Below are positions 62,001-64,000 of a DNA stretch of 64,000 nt, one piece after another; position 1 is the stretch's first letter; each line of letters opens with the position of its first letter. The notes below the pieces were generated by a model, which saw only the letters and a list, made by a program, of their open reading frames with translations, had not been told where the DNA came from and searched no databases. The stretch covers positions 12,012,829-12,076,828 of the forward strand of contig CM068540.1 of NCBI GenBank assembly GCA_035048495.1, read 5' to 3'. The position numbers and the translations under genes are program-made. Origin of the DNA: Euptelea pleiosperma. Taxonomy: Eukaryota; Streptophyta; Magnoliopsida; Ranunculales; Eupteleaceae.

Positions 62001-64000
62001 GGACCTCGTAATTAGACTCGAATTCTTCCATTACTATTGTTTCAACACATTTGAAGTGTTGGAACAAGATTCGGAACAGTCGAAACAAGTTAGCTCCATC
62101 CGTGCGTCAACGTCTCAAATTGGACTCAGTTTGTGTGTTACATTCCGAAGCCTATAACTTGTGACTTTTTCGCAATCGGAACTCGTAATTAGACTCGAAT
62201 TCTTCCATTACTATTGTTTCAACACATTTGAAGTGTTGGAACAAGATTTGGGACAGTCGAAACAAGTTAGCTCCATCCGTGCGTCAACGTCTCAAATTGG
62301 ACTCAGTTTGTGTGTTACATTCCGAAGCCAATAACTTGTGAATTTTTCGCAACCAAAGCTCGTAATTGGACTCAAACTATTCCATTACTTTTGTTTTAAC
62401 AGATTTGAAGTGTTGGAATAAGATTTGGGACAGTCGAAACAAGTTAGCTCCATCCGTGCGTCAACGTCTCAAATTGGACTCAGTTTGTGTGTTACATTCC
62501 GAAGCCTATAACTTGTAACTTTTTCGCAACCGGACCTCGTAATTAGACACGAATTCTTCCATTACTATTGTTTCAACACATTTGAAGTGTTGGAATAAGA
62601 TTCGGGACAGTGGAAACAAGTTAGCTCCATCCGTGCGTCAACGTCTCAAATTGGACTCAGTTTGTGTGTTACATTCCGAAGCCTATAACTTGTTACTTTT
62701 TCGCAACCGAAACTCGTAATTAGACTCGAATTCTTCCATTACAATTGTTTCAACACATTTGAAGTGTTGGAAGAAGATTTGGGACAGTCGAAACAAGTTA
62801 GCTCCATCCGTGCGTCAACGTCTCAAATTGGACTCAGTTTGTGTGTTACATTCCGAAGCCTATAACTTGTGACTTTTTCGCAACCGGACCTCGTAATTAG
62901 ACTCGAATTCTTCCATTACTATTGTTTCAACACATTTGATGTGTTGGAACAAGATTCGGGATAGTCGAAACAAGTTAGCTCCATCCGTGCGTCAACGTCT
63001 CAAATTGGACTCAGTTTGTGTGTTACATTCCGAAGCCTATAACTTGTTACTTTTTCGCAACCGGAACTCGTAATTAGACTCGAATTCTTCCATTACAATT
63101 GTTTCAACACATTTGAAGTGTTGGAACAAGATTTGGGACAGTGGAAACAAGTTAGCTCCATCCGTGCGTCAACGTCTCAAATTGGACTCAGTTTGTGTGT
63201 TACATTCCGAAGCCTATAACTTGTGACTTTTTCGCAACCAGACCTCGTAATTGGACTCAAACTCTTCCATTACTATTGTTTCAACAGATTTAAAGTGTTA
63301 GAACAAGATTTGGGACAGTCGAAACAAGTTTGCTCAATCCGTGCGTCAACGTCTCAAATTGGACTCAGTTTGTGTGTTACATTCCGAAGCCAATAACTTG
63401 TGAATTTTTCGCAACCAAAGCTCGTAATTGGACTCAAATTATTCCATTACTTTTGTTTCAACAGATTTGAAGTGTTGCAATAAGATTTGGGACAGTCGAA
63501 ACAAGTTAGCTCCATCCGTGCGTCAACGTCTCAAATTGGACTCAGTTTGTGTGTTACATTCCGAAGCCTATAACTTGTAACTTTTTCGCAACCGGACCTC
63601 GTAATTAGACTCGAATTCTTCCATTACTATTGTTTCAACACATTTGAAGTGTTGGAATAAGATTTGGGACAGTGGAAACAAGTTAGCTCCATCCGTGCGT
63701 CAACGTCTCAAATTGGACTCAGTTTGTGTGTTACATTCCGAAGCCTATAACTTGTGACTTTTTCGCAACCGGACCTCGTAATTAGACTCGAATTCTTCCA
63801 TTACTATTGTTTCAACACATTTGAAGTGTTGGAACAAAATTTGGGACAGTCGAAACAAGTTAGCTCTATCCGTGCGTCAACGTCTCAAATTGGACTCAGT
63901 TTGTGTGTTACATTCCGAAGCCTATAACTTGTGACTTTTTCGCAACCGGACCTCGTAATTAGACTCGAATTCTTCCATTACTATTGTTTCAACACATTTG
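59047..64000. repeat. 5-kb segmental duplication in the array, copy 2
   Basis: This is the partner of 53211-58165, with the same ordered markers: gaaaccaata (59317), gtgatggaac (59757), gtcattagac near 60063, ccatgac (61674), gatgtgttgg near 62938, acagtggaaac near 63137, gtgttgcaat near 63473 and ggaacaaaatttggg near 63830. It runs to the window edge, so its true end is unknown. Small differences exist, such as attacaattg with ggaagaag near 60970-61005 where copy 1 has attactattg with ggaacgaag. About 880 bp (58165-59047) with gattcggaccag monomers separates the copies. Confidence 0.85.

Larger units (their letters stand above)
52080..64000. repeat. Satellite array, subfamily 2, with A1-A2-B1-B2 higher-order structure
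   Basis: About 67 monomers of four types. A1: ccggacctcgtaattag, cacattt, gattcggg. A2: ccggaactcg or ccgaaactcg, often after cttgttac, with gatttggg. B1: ccagacctcgtaattgg, cagatttaaagtgttag, often gctcaatcc. B2: gccaataacttgtgaattt, ccaaagctcg, ctattcc, cttttgtttcaacag, ggaataag. They follow a recurrent order A1, A2, (B1), B2, giving units of about 708 bp, or 531 bp when B1 is missing. Examples are A1-A2-B1-B2 at about 54200-54900 and 54900-55600, and again at about 60040-60740 and 60740-61450. No gene is present. Confidence 0.8.

Overview
The window is almost entirely one family of tandem satellite DNA with a period of 177 bp, interrupted once by a complete non-LTR retrotransposon. The retrotransposon is a plant-type L1 LINE: ORF1 has a DUF4283 region and a CCHC knuckle, and ORF2 has endonuclease, reverse transcriptase, zf-RVT and RNase H domains. 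The source is therefore an angiosperm genome, probably a eudicot. A monomer of nucleosomal length, kept in one head-to-tail orientation over about 58 kb, suggests a centromeric or pericentromeric array. That location is inference; the sequence carries no direct mark of CENH3 occupancy. I could not identify the species.

Layout. 1-17277: about 97.6 very similar monomers (subfamily 1). 17276-23199: a minus-strand LINE of about 5.9 kb with its poly(A) tail as 49 T at the left end, a short 3' UTR, ORF2 (1388 aa), ORF1 (466 aa) and a 5' UTR. It is flanked by a 17-bp target-site duplication (17261-17277 and 23200-23216). 23200-45096: about 124 more subfamily 1 monomers, still in phase, degrading into indel-rich sequence over the last 0.9 kb. 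45097-45196: exactly 100 N, an assembly gap of unknown true size. 45197-64000: about 106 monomers of a second subfamily. The first 7 kb of these look like a poor or blended consensus. The rest shows a higher-order order of four monomer types (A1-A2-B1-B2) and a 5-kb duplicated block displaced by about 5.83 kb (33 monomers).

The only protein-coding genes I support are the two LINE ORFs. They share an 8-nt overlap (ATGAATAA), and both are open with all the catalytic residues I looked for, so the copy looks young and possibly competent. The short ORFs in the satellite are phase artefacts of a 177-bp (59-codon) repeat. I saw no tRNA, rRNA, CRISPR array or host gene.

Points that most deserve a second look: the intact LINE inside satellite DNA; satellite-like sequence and a second homopolymer at the LINE 5' junction; a 12-bp hairpin-forming inverted repeat in every monomer; the higher-order and segmental duplications; and the evidence that sequence near the gap is an assembly blend.
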